A DNA stretch of 7,360 nucleotides from an uncultured Saprospiraceae bacterium (GCA_937959095.1 CALGLY010000043.1:1-7360), one strand, 5' to 3'; counted from the stretch's first letter, positions 1 through 6,831 are shown. Notes: generated by a model from the sequence alone, not told the origin. Numbers and translations are program-made.

Positions 1-138
1 GCCTTATGTAGCTAGGCTATACGCAGTTTTTGAAGTACAAAATGAGGTCAAAATAACCTATCCAAAATTGAACATTTATTTATGTCTCGTTCCTTAGGAC
101 GCATTTTCTTCTAAAAGAATAACACTAAAAGAGGATAT

Positions 139-146
139 TAGGTTTG
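139..146 (+). promoter_or_regulatory. Possible Bacteroidota -7 promoter element
   Basis: TAGGTTTG fits the Bacteroidota -7 consensus TAnnTTTG exactly. No TTG lies about 19-21 bases upstream where the -33 element should be, and the implied 5' leader is long (about 170 bases, including the hairpin at 285-304). It is the best match I found on this strand before the mutase, but the support is weak. Confidence 0.2.
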
Positions 147-284
147 TTTTAACGATTTTGGCAATGAAAAACGAAATGCTGGAAGGTATTAAAAGTATTA
201 CTTTTTGATAGCATCCGAAACTTTGGTATTTTCGCATCCGTACCATTAAAATAGAGAATGTGAAGTGCAGTCTCGCATATAGAA

Positions 285-304
285 TCTGCCTGTCGGCAGA
301 CAGG
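285..304. repeat. Palindromic hairpin repeat (CTGCCTGTCGGCAGACAGG type)
   Basis: CCTGTC (289-294), loop GGCA, GACAGG (299-304) is a perfect 6-bp stem. A second pairing, TCTGCC (285-290) with GGCAGA (295-300), overlaps it, so the sequence can fold in two registers. A related hairpin lies at 7296-7312 with a changed but still paired stem. Short GC-rich palindromes of this look recur between genes in Bacteroidota genomes, from general recollection. It ends 16 bases before the GTG start at 321, so it would sit in the leader of that mRNA. Confidence 0.6.
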
Positions 305-320
305 TCTAAAAATCTACAAA

Positions 321-1721
321 GTGACAAAAATTAAATTCGGAACAGATGGCTGGCGTGCCATTATCGCCAAAGAGTATACTGTAGAAAATGTAATGCGCGT
401 AGCAGAAGGCACAGCGCGTTGGATGAAGAAAAAGAACTTTAAAAAAGTAGTTATCGGGCACGACTGTCGCTTTGGAGGCGAAATGTTTGCCGAAGCTTCC
501 GCGAAGGTATTCGCAGCGCATGGCATCGAGGTAGCATTGGCGAAAGACTTTGTGTCTACCCCTATGGTGTCGCTAGGCGTGGTAAAATTGAAGGCAGATT
601 TGGGTGTAGTGATTACGGCAAGTCACAATCCTCCATCTTATAATGGCTTCAAACTGAAATCGAATTTGGGTGGCCCAACCATACCAAAGGAAATAGCCGA
701 AGTAGAAGCTTTGATTCCTGCTATTTGCACCGCAAAAGTAGCTGGCACGATGAACGAACTCGTGGAGCAAGGCAGCGTGAACTATGTAGATTTGGAAGGT
801 ATCTATATCAAGCATGTAGAGGATAATTTTGACTTAGAAGCTATTCGCGGCTTGGATGTAAAAATTGCCTATGATGCGATGTATGGCGCAGGCAAAAATG
901 CCGTAAAAGCGATTCTTCCAGAGGCAATCGTACTGCATGGCGACGATAATCCAGGTTTTCATGGACAGGCACCCGAGCCAATTCACAGAAACTTGACCGA
1001 ACTTTCGGAACTCATAGCAGGCGATGATTCTATCACGATAGGATTTGCCAATGATGGCGATGCAGATCGTATCGGGATGTACAATGGCGCAGGGGAATTC
1101 GTGGATTCGCACCATATTCTATTGCTGCTCTTACTTTATATGGGCAAATACAAGAAGGAAACGGGTAAGGTACTCTTCACCTTCTCGGTGACGGATAAGA
1201 TGCGAAACATGGCAGAGCATTTCGGCTTTGATTATGAAGTAACGAAAATTGGCTTCAAGTACATCGCAGAAATAATGGGACAAGAGGATGTGATTGTAGG
1301 TGGTGAAGAGTCGGGTGGCTTGGCAATAAAAGGACACGTACCAGAGCGCGATGGCGTTTGGATTGCTTTAACGATACTCGAATTTATGGCAAAAACAGAC
1401 CGTAGCTTAGAAGATCTCATTAAGGAAGTCTATGATACAGTGGGTTCATTTGCTTTCGATCGCTATGACTTACACATTACGCAGGAGCAAAAACTAAAGG
1501 TGGTAGATACTTGCAAAAATGAGCCATATACAGCCTTTGGAAAATATGCCGTACAGTCTACCGAATTTGTAGATGGTACAAAATTTCGCTTCGATGATGA
1601 CCGTTGGGTGATGATTCGTCCGTCGGGTACAGAACCTGTGTTGCGTGTGTATGCACAAGCACCGAGCTACAAAGAAGTGATTGATATACTAGAAGCAACA
1701 AAGGCGGTGGTTACTGCCTAA
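321..1721 (+). CDS. Phosphoglucomutase/phosphomannomutase family protein (alpha-D-phosphohexomutase)
   Basis: This cytosolic enzyme interconverts hexose 1-phosphate and hexose 6-phosphate through a phosphoserine. All four family signatures are present over 466 residues, a normal length. They are an N-terminal FGTDGWRA (6-13), the catalytic loop TASHNP (99-104, Ser101 the expected phosphoserine), the metal loop DGDADR (245-250, Asp245/247/249), the sugar loop GEESGG (328-333) and the phosphate-binding RPSGTEP (433-439). The Glu-x-Ser core of the sugar loop suits glucose or mannose phosphates. GlmM enzymes usually carry a GEQSGH-like loop, so phosphoglucosamine is less likely. The start is GTG: no ATG lies in frame between the upstream TGA at 261 and 321, and FGTDGW follows at the usual distance. 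It is followed on the same strand by a pseudouridine synthase after 84 bases. Its product could feed glycogen, cell-wall or mannose metabolism. Family assignment is firm; the substrate is not fixed by sequence. Confidence 0.95.
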   Translation: MTKIKFGTDGWRAIIAKEYTVENVMRVAEGTARWMKKKNFKKVVIGHDCRFGGEMFAEASAKVFAAHGIEVALAKDFVSTPMVSLGVVKLKADLGVVITASHNPPSYNGFKLKSNLGGPTIPKEIAEVEALIPAICTAKVAGTMNELVEQGSVNYVDLEGIYIKHVEDNFDLEAIRGLDVKIAYDAMYGAGKNAVKAILPEAIVLHGDDNPGFHGQAPEPIHRNLTELSELIAGDDSITIGFANDGDADRIGMYNGAGEFVDSHHILLLLLLYMGKYKKETGKVLFTFSVTDKMRNMAEHFGFDYEVTKIGFKYIAEIMGQEDVIVGGEESGGLAIKGHVPERDGVWIALTILEFMAKTDRSLEDLIKEVYDTVGSFAFDRYDLHITQEQKLKVVDTCKNEPYTAFGKYAVQSTEFVDGTKFRFDDDRWVMIRPSGTEPVLRVYAQAPSYKEVIDILEATKAVVTA

Positions 1722-1736
1722 GTCTTCGGCTTGTAG

Positions 1737-1761
1737 AGGGTAGAAGGTAAAGGGTAGAAGG
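1737..1761 (+). repeat. Direct repeat pair AGGGTAGAAGG
   Basis: Two identical 11-base copies (1737-1747 and 1751-1761) are separated by TAA, giving a 14-base period. The second copy forms part of the left arm of the hairpin at 1746-1785. The unit looks like a low-complexity purine-rich intergenic repeat and has no evident coding role. Confidence 0.6.
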
Positions 1762-1785
1762 AATAAAGTCTTTCTATCTTTTACC
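1746..1785 (+). terminator. 15-bp hairpin between mutase and pseudouridine synthase; terminator or processing site
   Basis: The arms 1746-1760 and 1771-1785 pair over all 15 positions in RNA (12 Watson-Crick, 3 G-U) with a 10-base loop. The hairpin begins 25 bases after the mutase stop. It is followed by ATCTGTCAT, not a U-run, so it is not a classical intrinsic terminator. It may instead slow polymerase, protect the 3' end of the mutase mRNA, or lower read-through into the downstream gene. The stem is AU-rich. The structure is seen in the sequence; the role is inference. Confidence 0.4.
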
Positions 1786-1805
1786 ATCTGTCATATACCA
1801 AAAAT

Positions 1806-2444
1806 ATGTTATCCATACTAAAAGAGACAAAACATTGGCTTGCTATCAATAAAAGAGCAGGCTTAATCACGGAACGGAGTCCTTACGAAAGTCCGACGGT
1901 TGAGGATTTGGTATGGGATTATTTATTAGAAAGTAAACCAAAACCCTATCTAGGCATCGTGCATCGCCTAGATCGAGTGACTTCGGGCGTATTGTTATTA
2001 GCTAAAAAGAAAAGTGTCTTAAAGCTGCTAAATGCCCAATTCAGCGAGCGTATCGTGCAGAAAACTTATCTTGCGTTAGTCGAAAAAAAGCCGCCGCAGT
2101 CGCAAGCGCGCTTGGTACATTGGCTCGAAAAAGACCAGCTCAATAAGCGGGCAATTATTCATTTTAGTCCGAATGGAAAATCGAGTGAATGCTCCTTGCG
2201 CTACCGCGTGCTAGAAGAAAAAGAACAAGGTGTTTTACTAGAGATACAACCCAAAACAGGCAAATTTCATCAGATACGCGCTCAACTCTCCGCTATTGGT
2301 TGCCCGATAGTGGGCGATGAAAAATATGGTTCCAGTATCCCCTACCCTGACCGAAAAATTGCGCTACATGCTTGGAAATTGCGCTTTCAAGATACCCTCA
2401 CGAATGAACTAGAGGAGATAGTGGCGGAGACTTATGATTTTTGA
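1806..2444 (+). CDS. RluA-family RNA pseudouridine synthase (short form, no S4 domain)
   Basis: The enzyme isomerises specific uridines to pseudouridine in rRNA or tRNA. At 212 residues it holds only the catalytic domain; the N-terminal S4 RNA-binding domain of RluC/RluD is absent, as in E. coli RluA (about 219 residues). Visible motifs are HRLDRVTSG (53-61) with the expected catalytic Asp56, KTYLALV (86-92) with the conserved Tyr88, TGKFHQIRAQL (151-161), GDEKYG (170-175) and ALHAW (186-190). The ATG at 1806 places the catalytic motif at the distance usual for short members. The leader is A-rich with no Shine-Dalgarno. The gene follows the mutase by 84 bases, with a hairpin between them. Its last 47 bases overlap the end of the convergent glycerate kinase gene. 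The target uridine cannot be read from the sequence; RluA-like and TruC-like roles are both possible. Confidence 0.93.
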   Translation: MLSILKETKHWLAINKRAGLITERSPYESPTVEDLVWDYLLESKPKPYLGIVHRLDRVTSGVLLLAKKKSVLKLLNAQFSERIVQKTYLALVEKKPPQSQARLVHWLEKDQLNKRAIIHFSPNGKSSECSLRYRVLEEKEQGVLLEIQPKTGKFHQIRAQLSAIGCPIVGDEKYGSSIPYPDRKIALHAWKLRFQDTLTNELEEIVAETYDF

Positions 2445-3546
2445 AAAACTGATATGCCAAATTCGTCAGAATCGCAGGCGTGTTTTGCATAGCATCTTCT
2501 AGGTCTTTGGAATGTTCCAATACCGCATGAATGCTCGTAATGTCTAAATGCGCTTGTGCTGCTCGATTCAATTCCTGCTGCCCAACGAAAAGAATAAGCG
2601 GTTTCTGATATTTTTTAGCCAATTCCGAAACCCCACTCACGACCTTCCCTTCCAAGGTTTGGCTATCCAATTTACCTTCGCCGCTAATCACCAAATCAGC
2701 TATTTGAAGCTGCTGTTCAAATTCGGTTAATTCTAAAATACTAGCAATGCCGCTTTTGATTTCTGAGTCAAGCAAAACTGCTAAACCTGCTGCTATGCCA
2801 CCTGCTGCGCCACCACCTGCTAGGCTATGAATATCTTTTTCAAATTGGACTTCCAGCAAATTTGCATAGTGCTTCATGCCCCGCTCTAAGGCTTCAATCT
2901 CGGTAAGATTTCCGCCTTTTTGTGCCGCATAGACATGACTCGCGCCATTCAGTCCACAAAGCGGATTTTTGACATCGCAAAGGCAGTAGAAACGGGTATT
3001 TTTTAGAATTTCTTGATTTTTGGGTGGAATAATTTTTTGAATAGCAATCAGGTTTTCACCAATAGGAGTAAGTGGTTTTCCTTGAGCATCTAAAAATTGA
3101 AAACCTAGTGCGTCCGCAATGCCCATACCACCATCATTCGTCGCGCTGCCACCGAGGAAAAGATAGATCTCTCGAATGCCGCGAGTTAAGGCATCGGCTA
3201 TCAGTTCGCCTGTGCCATAGGTTGAAGTTTTTAAGGGATTACGTTCGGATTCTTGGAGCAATACCAAGCCCGATGCACTTGCTACTTCTATAAATGCAGC
3301 CTCTTTCGAGATAAAGTAGGTTGCTGCTATGCCTCGTCCTAGAGGGTCTTCCACAGAAAGTGTGACTGCTTTTAAATTCAAGTAGCTTTGTAGCACTTCT
3401 AGTGAGCCATCGCCTCCGTCCGCAAGTGGATGTACTATACATTCTATACTTGCATTATGCTGTTGGATGCCTTTCGCTATTGCTTTCGCCACTTCCAGCG
3501 CACTAAGCGAGCCTTTAAATTTATCGGGTGCAATTAGTACTTTCAT
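2398..3546 (-). CDS. Glycerate kinase, type I (glycerate 2-kinase, GarK/GlxK family)
   Basis: This family phosphorylates D-glycerate with ATP, giving 2-phosphoglycerate that enters lower glycolysis. The 382-residue protein has the family hallmarks in order: APDKFKGSLSA (6-16), LADGGDGSLE (41-50), TSTYGTGELI (107-116), GGSATNDGGMG (132-142), DVKNPLCG (191-198), a Gly/Ala-rich GGGAAGG (244-250) and GEGKLDSQTLEGK (289-301). It is cytosolic, with no signal or membrane segment. The ATG lies 6 bases after the symporter stop, so the two genes are almost certainly co-transcribed. A weak AGGG sits 6-9 bases before the start, overlapping the symporter stop. The last residues (about 370-382, Pro/Ser/Leu-rich) are encoded antisense to the pseudouridine synthase and look like a non-conserved tail. 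In this context its substrate glycerate may come from hydrolysis of a sugar-glycerate by the GH63 enzyme. Other glycerate sources, such as glyoxylate or sugar-acid breakdown, remain possible. Confidence 0.95.
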   Translation of the reverse strand: MKVLIAPDKFKGSLSALEVAKAIAKGIQQHNASIECIVHPLADGGDGSLEVLQSYLNLKAVTLSVEDPLGRGIAATYFISKEAAFIEVASASGLVLLQESERNPLKTSTYGTGELIADALTRGIREIYLFLGGSATNDGGMGIADALGFQFLDAQGKPLTPIGENLIAIQKIIPPKNQEILKNTRFYCLCDVKNPLCGLNGASHVYAAQKGGNLTEIEALERGMKHYANLLEVQFEKDIHSLAGGGAAGGIAAGLAVLLDSEIKSGIASILELTEFEQQLQIADLVISGEGKLDSQTLEGKVVSGVSELAKKYQKPLILFVGQQELNRAAQAHLDITSIHAVLEHSKDLEDAMQNTPAILTNLAYQFFKNHKSPPLSPLVHS

Positions 3547-3552
3547 ATTGCC

Positions 3553-5124
3553 CTATATCAAATTCGGAATATTGATACTAATCAATACAATCAAAATAAA
3601 GAATACAATCAAAAGCGTAGATTTTATAGGATCATAATGCCAGCTAAATTGTAGCACTTGATTGGATTTATCTCCATCTGGTTTGCCGCCTAATAACAAA
3701 CTAACGATAATACCAACCACAAGCGTCACGACTGCACCAATCGCATTCCACCAAAACCAGAATACTTCTGGCACAAAGAGCCACAGATAGACATTGACGG
3801 CTACCCCTGTGAGTAAGCCAACATTTGCACCAATCGCATTCACGCGCTTAATGGCGATAGCTGCAATGAAGGTCGCTAAAATCGGGCCGTAAAAGACCGA
3901 GCCTATTTTATTAATCGCCTCAATCACTGTCTTTGCGATATCGCCTGTAAAAAATGCCAATACGATACAAACGACACCCCAAAACAGTGCCGCATAGCGC
4001 GAATACTGCATATATTTTTCATCTGAAAGGTTCTTATCTCTATTGAAAAAATCCTCTACACTGGCTGCACTTAGCGAATTAATAGCAGAACTCAAAGAAG
4101 ACATCGCTGCGGAGAGAATAGCTACTAGTAAAATACCAATTACGCCATGTGGTAAGTATTCGCGGATAAAAATAGGCACCATCAAGTCGGGCTTGTCGGC
4201 AGGAATGAGGGCGCGAAAATCGGCTTGGGTCGTCACTAATGTACCAATGATTAAACCCATAATACAATAGGTTAGCGTAATCGGGAAACGCATGAGTCCG
4301 TTACAAAGGAGGGTACTTTTTACCGTCCCCATATCTTGTGCAGAGAAGAGACGTTGTACTTGACTTTGATCGGTGCCATAGTAGGAGGTATAAAGAAAAA
4401 GTCCGCCGATCAGCATGGGCCAGAAGCCAAACTCGTCGCCTTTTTCGAGTCCCATAGATTGGAAATTAACGGCTTCCAAACGGGCTGGATCTACTTGTGC
4501 CGTAAAGACTTCCCAACCGCCCAATTCTGATAAACCAACCACGAAACAAATTACTATTCCAAGCATCAGAATCAGCATCTGTATCACATCGCCATAGACC
4601 ACTGCTTTCATGCCACCTTGATAGGAGTAAATGAGCGTCACGATACCAATAATAGCTATGGTTTGCCACATCGGGATGTTCATCACGCTTGTGAGAATGA
4701 GCGCGACGGTATACACCATGACACTCGTACCAAAGGCGCGACTAATTTGGAAAACCAAACTCAATAAAATTCGTGTGGAAGAACTAAAGCGCTTTTCTAA
4801 AAACTCATAAACACTGACCACATTTGCCTTATACATAGGAGGAATAAGGAAAACCATCAAAAATAGCATGGCGAGTGGCACGGCAAATTCGTAGGTCAGC
4901 CACATCATACCGCCGCCTTCTTTCAGTCCTACGAATGCAGGTGCAGAAATAAAACTGATGGCAGATAATTGCGTAGCGGCAGTGCTTAAGGAAAGGGGAA
5001 ACCAACCAAAGCTTTTACCACCGAGGAAATAATCTTTACTGGTTTTGGAGTCTTTGAAGAGTCGCCCCAAAAAAAGAAACCCAATGATGTAAACGAGTAT
5101 GACAATGTAATCTACGTAATTCAT
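3553..5124 (-). CDS. Sodium:solute symporter (SSS family), candidate sugar-glycerate importer
   Basis: This is an inner-membrane transporter of the SSS (SGLT/PutP-like) family that couples solute uptake to sodium. The 523-residue protein is strongly hydrophobic, with roughly 13 membrane segments from residue 5 to 518, including a last helix at about 501-518. Family signatures are YFLGGKSFGW (32-41) leading into the first core helices, SYQGGMKAVVYGDVIQ (167-182), TDQSQVQRLFSAQD (251-264) and the Ser-rich AAMSSLSSAINS (339-350), in the helix that supplies sodium ligands in SSS proteins. The ATG start puts a membrane helix at residues 5-20, as is normal here. It is followed at 6 bases by glycerate kinase and preceded, on the same strand and 324 bases away, by a GH63 enzyme. 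Sequence does not give the substrate. The neighbours suggest a glycoside containing glycerate, or glycerate itself. Two foldback repeats lie directly upstream, so it may have its own promoter. Confidence 0.93.
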   Translation of the reverse strand: MNYVDYIVILVYIIGFLFLGRLFKDSKTSKDYFLGGKSFGWFPLSLSTAATQLSAISFISAPAFVGLKEGGGMMWLTYEFAVPLAMLFLMVFLIPPMYKANVVSVYEFLEKRFSSSTRILLSLVFQISRAFGTSVMVYTVALILTSVMNIPMWQTIAIIGIVTLIYSYQGGMKAVVYGDVIQMLILMLGIVICFVVGLSELGGWEVFTAQVDPARLEAVNFQSMGLEKGDEFGFWPMLIGGLFLYTSYYGTDQSQVQRLFSAQDMGTVKSTLLCNGLMRFPITLTYCIMGLIIGTLVTTQADFRALIPADKPDLMVPIFIREYLPHGVIGILLVAILSAAMSSLSSAINSLSAASVEDFFNRDKNLSDEKYMQYSRYAALFWGVVCIVLAFFTGDIAKTVIEAINKIGSVFYGPILATFIAAIAIKRVNAIGANVGLLTGVAVNVYLWLFVPEVFWFWWNAIGAVVTLVVGIIVSLLLGGKPDGDKSNQVLQFSWHYDPIKSTLLIVFFILIVLISINIPNLI

Positions 5125-5140
5125 AGTGTGCTATATTTTC

Positions 5141-5306
5141 CTAAGGGCTTGCGTAGAAATAAACGATACAGTTCAGGGGCGAGTTTTTGGTTTCAGATGA
5201 GGCGTGAAATTGGGAGTTTATCTGGATAAGTGACCAATTTTACAACGAAATATGAAGCCCAAAAATCCCCATCAAATGTATCGTTTATTTTTACGCAAGC
5301 CCTAAG
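5141..5306. repeat. 166-bp foldback (MITE-like) element with 30-bp terminal inverted repeats
   Basis: The outer arms 5141-5170 and 5277-5306 are complementary at 28 of 30 positions; one of the two exceptions is a G-T pair. Pairing continues inward imperfectly (for example the GGGG/CCCC, TTTTTGG and AAATTGG blocks) to a centre near 5223, so the whole element is one long imperfect palindrome. It has no open frame of note and no obvious target-site duplication. It lies 16 bases upstream of the symporter start, on the minus-strand transcript between the glycosidase and the symporter. It would form a very stable mRNA stem if the operon is read through. It resembles a non-autonomous mobile element, but no transposase is in the window to pair it with. 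Confidence 0.75.
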
Positions 5307-5320
5307 TATGCTAGGTTGTA

Positions 5321-5416
5321 TTGAACGCAGAGCCGCGGAGGCGCAGAGTTTTTTTCTTGCATGCTCCCTTACTAGAAATTTAAAAAAAAACTGCGCCTTT
5401 GCCTCTCTGCGTTCAA
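5321..5416. repeat. Inverted repeat of the GAACGCAGAG...GCGCAGAG type
   Basis: The arms 5321-5355 and 5382-5416 match at 29 of 35 positions when one is reverse-complemented, with a 26-base loop. Each arm starts TTGAACGCAGAG and contains GGCGCAG before a run of T (left) or A (right) on the loop side. CGCAGAG-rich repeats of this kind are familiar between genes in many environmental bacteria (general knowledge, not searched). The T/A runs lie at the loop side of the stem, not after it, so this is not a standard terminator. It follows the 166-bp foldback by 14 bases and ends 32 bases before the stop of the glycosidase as read on the plus strand. Confidence 0.7.
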
Positions 5417-5448
5417 TCAAATAAGTACTATTAGGCAACTCCTCTAAC

Positions 5449-6756
5449 TCAAGGATTATGAATCAAATCAATAACCGAAGAAGCGGTCCAAGAGAAATTA
5501 TCGCCACCAAAGCCTTTTGTTAAGTTGGCTGCAATGGCTTTTTGTGATTCAAAATATTCAAAAAAGCCGAATTTTTCAACAATTTCTAGTGTATCTGACC
5601 TCAAGATAGTGGCAGTGTCGTGAAAACCATATTCTTTCAAGCCATGATAAATCATCCAATTCATGTGCGGCCAAATCGGGCCGCGCCAATAGCGTTTGGA
5701 GTCGAAGAGGGAACTATCCACATCGAAACTTGGGCAGAGGTAGAAATTGCGTTTATGCAGGTCTGCGAGATAGCCATGTAAGGCGGCTGCTTGTTTTTCA
5801 TTTGGGATGCCTGCAAAGAGTGGAACAATGCCGCCTATTTCCCGATGTTCGACTTGCTTTTCTCCGCGCAAATCATAGACTACATAGGTTTGCAGTTTTT
5901 CATTCCAGCATTTAGCATTGAAACTTTTGATGCTTTGGCTTTGCCATTCTTCCAATTCCGCTACATCGAAGCCGAAGCGTTTGCCAATCCTAATTAAGCT
6001 TTGATTGGAGCGAATCAAAATGGCATTCATCATATCATCTTGAATGAGGAAGGGGCTTTCTTTGGCGATTTCCGCGCCATCATATTTATATTTTTGTCCT
6101 AACATTAGCAAGTACACATAGCGATCATATTGCGCGGAAGTGGGGCGTTCTGAAGGGTCGGCTATGCTCGTATCTCTACGCTGATAGGCTGGTAAATCTC
6201 CCGCTTTTACGTTGATCCGATTCATAGATTCATCCCAAAGTGGGGAATTGTCGCGGCCCGATTCCCAGGGATGAAAGATAAACATGAGTCCTTCTTTGAA
6301 TGGATCACGATAAGTATAAAGGAAGCGATGATAATGCACCATTTTCGGGAAAATATATTTTACAAAAGCGATCATTTCCGCATCATCAGGATTGCGATGG
6401 AGTAGATTTTCTAAAATAAAGCCATGCACCGCAGGTTGTGTAATCCCCGATGTTTTGGGGCGTATCGGTGCGCCTGCATTTACATTTGCTTTCCAGAAAT
6501 CATAGTTCGGGAAATAGGTTTTTTCGGTTTCGCTATGAAAAATAATGTGTGGCAATAAACCATTTTCCCATTGCCCCGAAAACAAGGATGTGAGTTCTTG
6601 AATGGCCCGTTTGGGGTCATTGTAATAATGCCCTAAAGTGATGAAGCCCGAATCCCAATTCCATTGGAAAGGATATAGCTTACTGGTCGGAATGGTGAAA
6701 CCACCTTTCCAGTTTTGTTCTAATATGCGGTGTGCAGGTGCTAGTAATTTTTCCAA
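5449..6756 (-). CDS. GH63-type glycosidase, probable mannosylglycerate/glucosylglycerate hydrolase
   Basis: The 435-residue protein has the (alpha/alpha)6-barrel signatures of the bacterial GH63 group that contains mannosylglycerate and glucosylglycerate hydrolases, which release hexose and glycerate. Motifs in order are PFQWNWDSGF (29-38), RPKTSGITQPAVHG (99-112), HPWESGRDNSPLWD (162-175), YWRGPIWPHMNW (356-367), FFEYFES (398-404) and FSWTAS (421-426). By analogy with GH63 and GH37 enzymes, Asp169 (in ESGRD) is the likely general acid and Glu400 (in EYF) the likely base. Length (about 430-450) fits the sugar-glycerate hydrolases, not the larger processing glucosidases. There is no signal peptide, so it acts in the cytosol on an imported or stored substrate. 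The start is TTG: upstream in frame there is only ATA before a TAG, and no ATG or GTG. The next genes on the strand are a sodium symporter and glycerate kinase, which fits catabolism of a sugar-glycerate. Trehalase-like or other alpha-glucosidase activity is the main alternative. Confidence 0.85.
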   Translation of the reverse strand: MEKLLAPAHRILEQNWKGGFTIPTSKLYPFQWNWDSGFITLGHYYNDPKRAIQELTSLFSGQWENGLLPHIIFHSETEKTYFPNYDFWKANVNAGAPIRPKTSGITQPAVHGFILENLLHRNPDDAEMIAFVKYIFPKMVHYHRFLYTYRDPFKEGLMFIFHPWESGRDNSPLWDESMNRINVKAGDLPAYQRRDTSIADPSERPTSAQYDRYVYLLMLGQKYKYDGAEIAKESPFLIQDDMMNAILIRSNQSLIRIGKRFGFDVAELEEWQSQSIKSFNAKCWNEKLQTYVVYDLRGEKQVEHREIGGIVPLFAGIPNEKQAAALHGYLADLHKRNFYLCPSFDVDSSLFDSKRYWRGPIWPHMNWMIYHGLKEYGFHDTATILRSDTLEIVEKFGFFEYFESQKAIAANLTKGFGGDNFSWTASSVIDLIHNP

Positions 6757-6831
6757 AACACTTTCTTTGAGCTTAGGTATAAAGTAAGTAAATATGAGCT
6801 ATTGAGTGAGTAATTTTGAATTTTAGAATGA

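Larger units (their letters stand above)
1..320. other. Noncoding AT-rich region upstream of the phosphohexomutase
   Basis: I see no convincing gene here. One frame is open from the left edge to a TAG at 95-97 (31 codons); it could be the tail of an upstream gene, but nothing in it is recognisable. A minus-strand open frame across 94-327 starts inside the mutase and translates the palindrome at 285-304, so I treat it as chance. The region holds a possible -7 promoter element at 139-146 and a strong hairpin at 285-304 just before the GTG start of the next gene. Confidence 0.6.

Noticed and set aside
2..97. Open frame running in from the left edge (31 codons to TAG)
   Set aside because: It is too short and has no recognisable motif, so a gene tail cannot be told from chance.
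94..327. Minus-strand open frame of 77 codons
   Set aside because: It starts inside the mutase, translates through the palindrome at 285-304 and AT-rich spacer, and resembles no protein family I know.
834..1115. Minus-strand 93-codon open frame within the mutase
   Set aside because: It lies wholly antisense to a well-supported gene with all family motifs and shows no protein-like features of its own.
321..1721. Mutase as part of the sugar-glycerate pathway
   Set aside because: It is on the other strand, paired with an RNA-modification gene, and such mutases are common housekeeping enzymes; a functional link is possible but not supported by gene order.
5321..5416. Inverted repeat as an intrinsic terminator for the glycosidase
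   Set aside because: The T and A runs are on the loop side of the stem, not after it, and no U-run follows the hairpin on the minus strand.
5141..5416. CRISPR array
   Set aside because: The repeats are inverted, not direct, and there are only two unrelated pairs with no regular spacers.
5193..5438. Open frames on both strands across 5193-5438
   Set aside because: They translate the two inverted repeats; the near-mirror peptides from each strand reflect the palindromes and not a gene.
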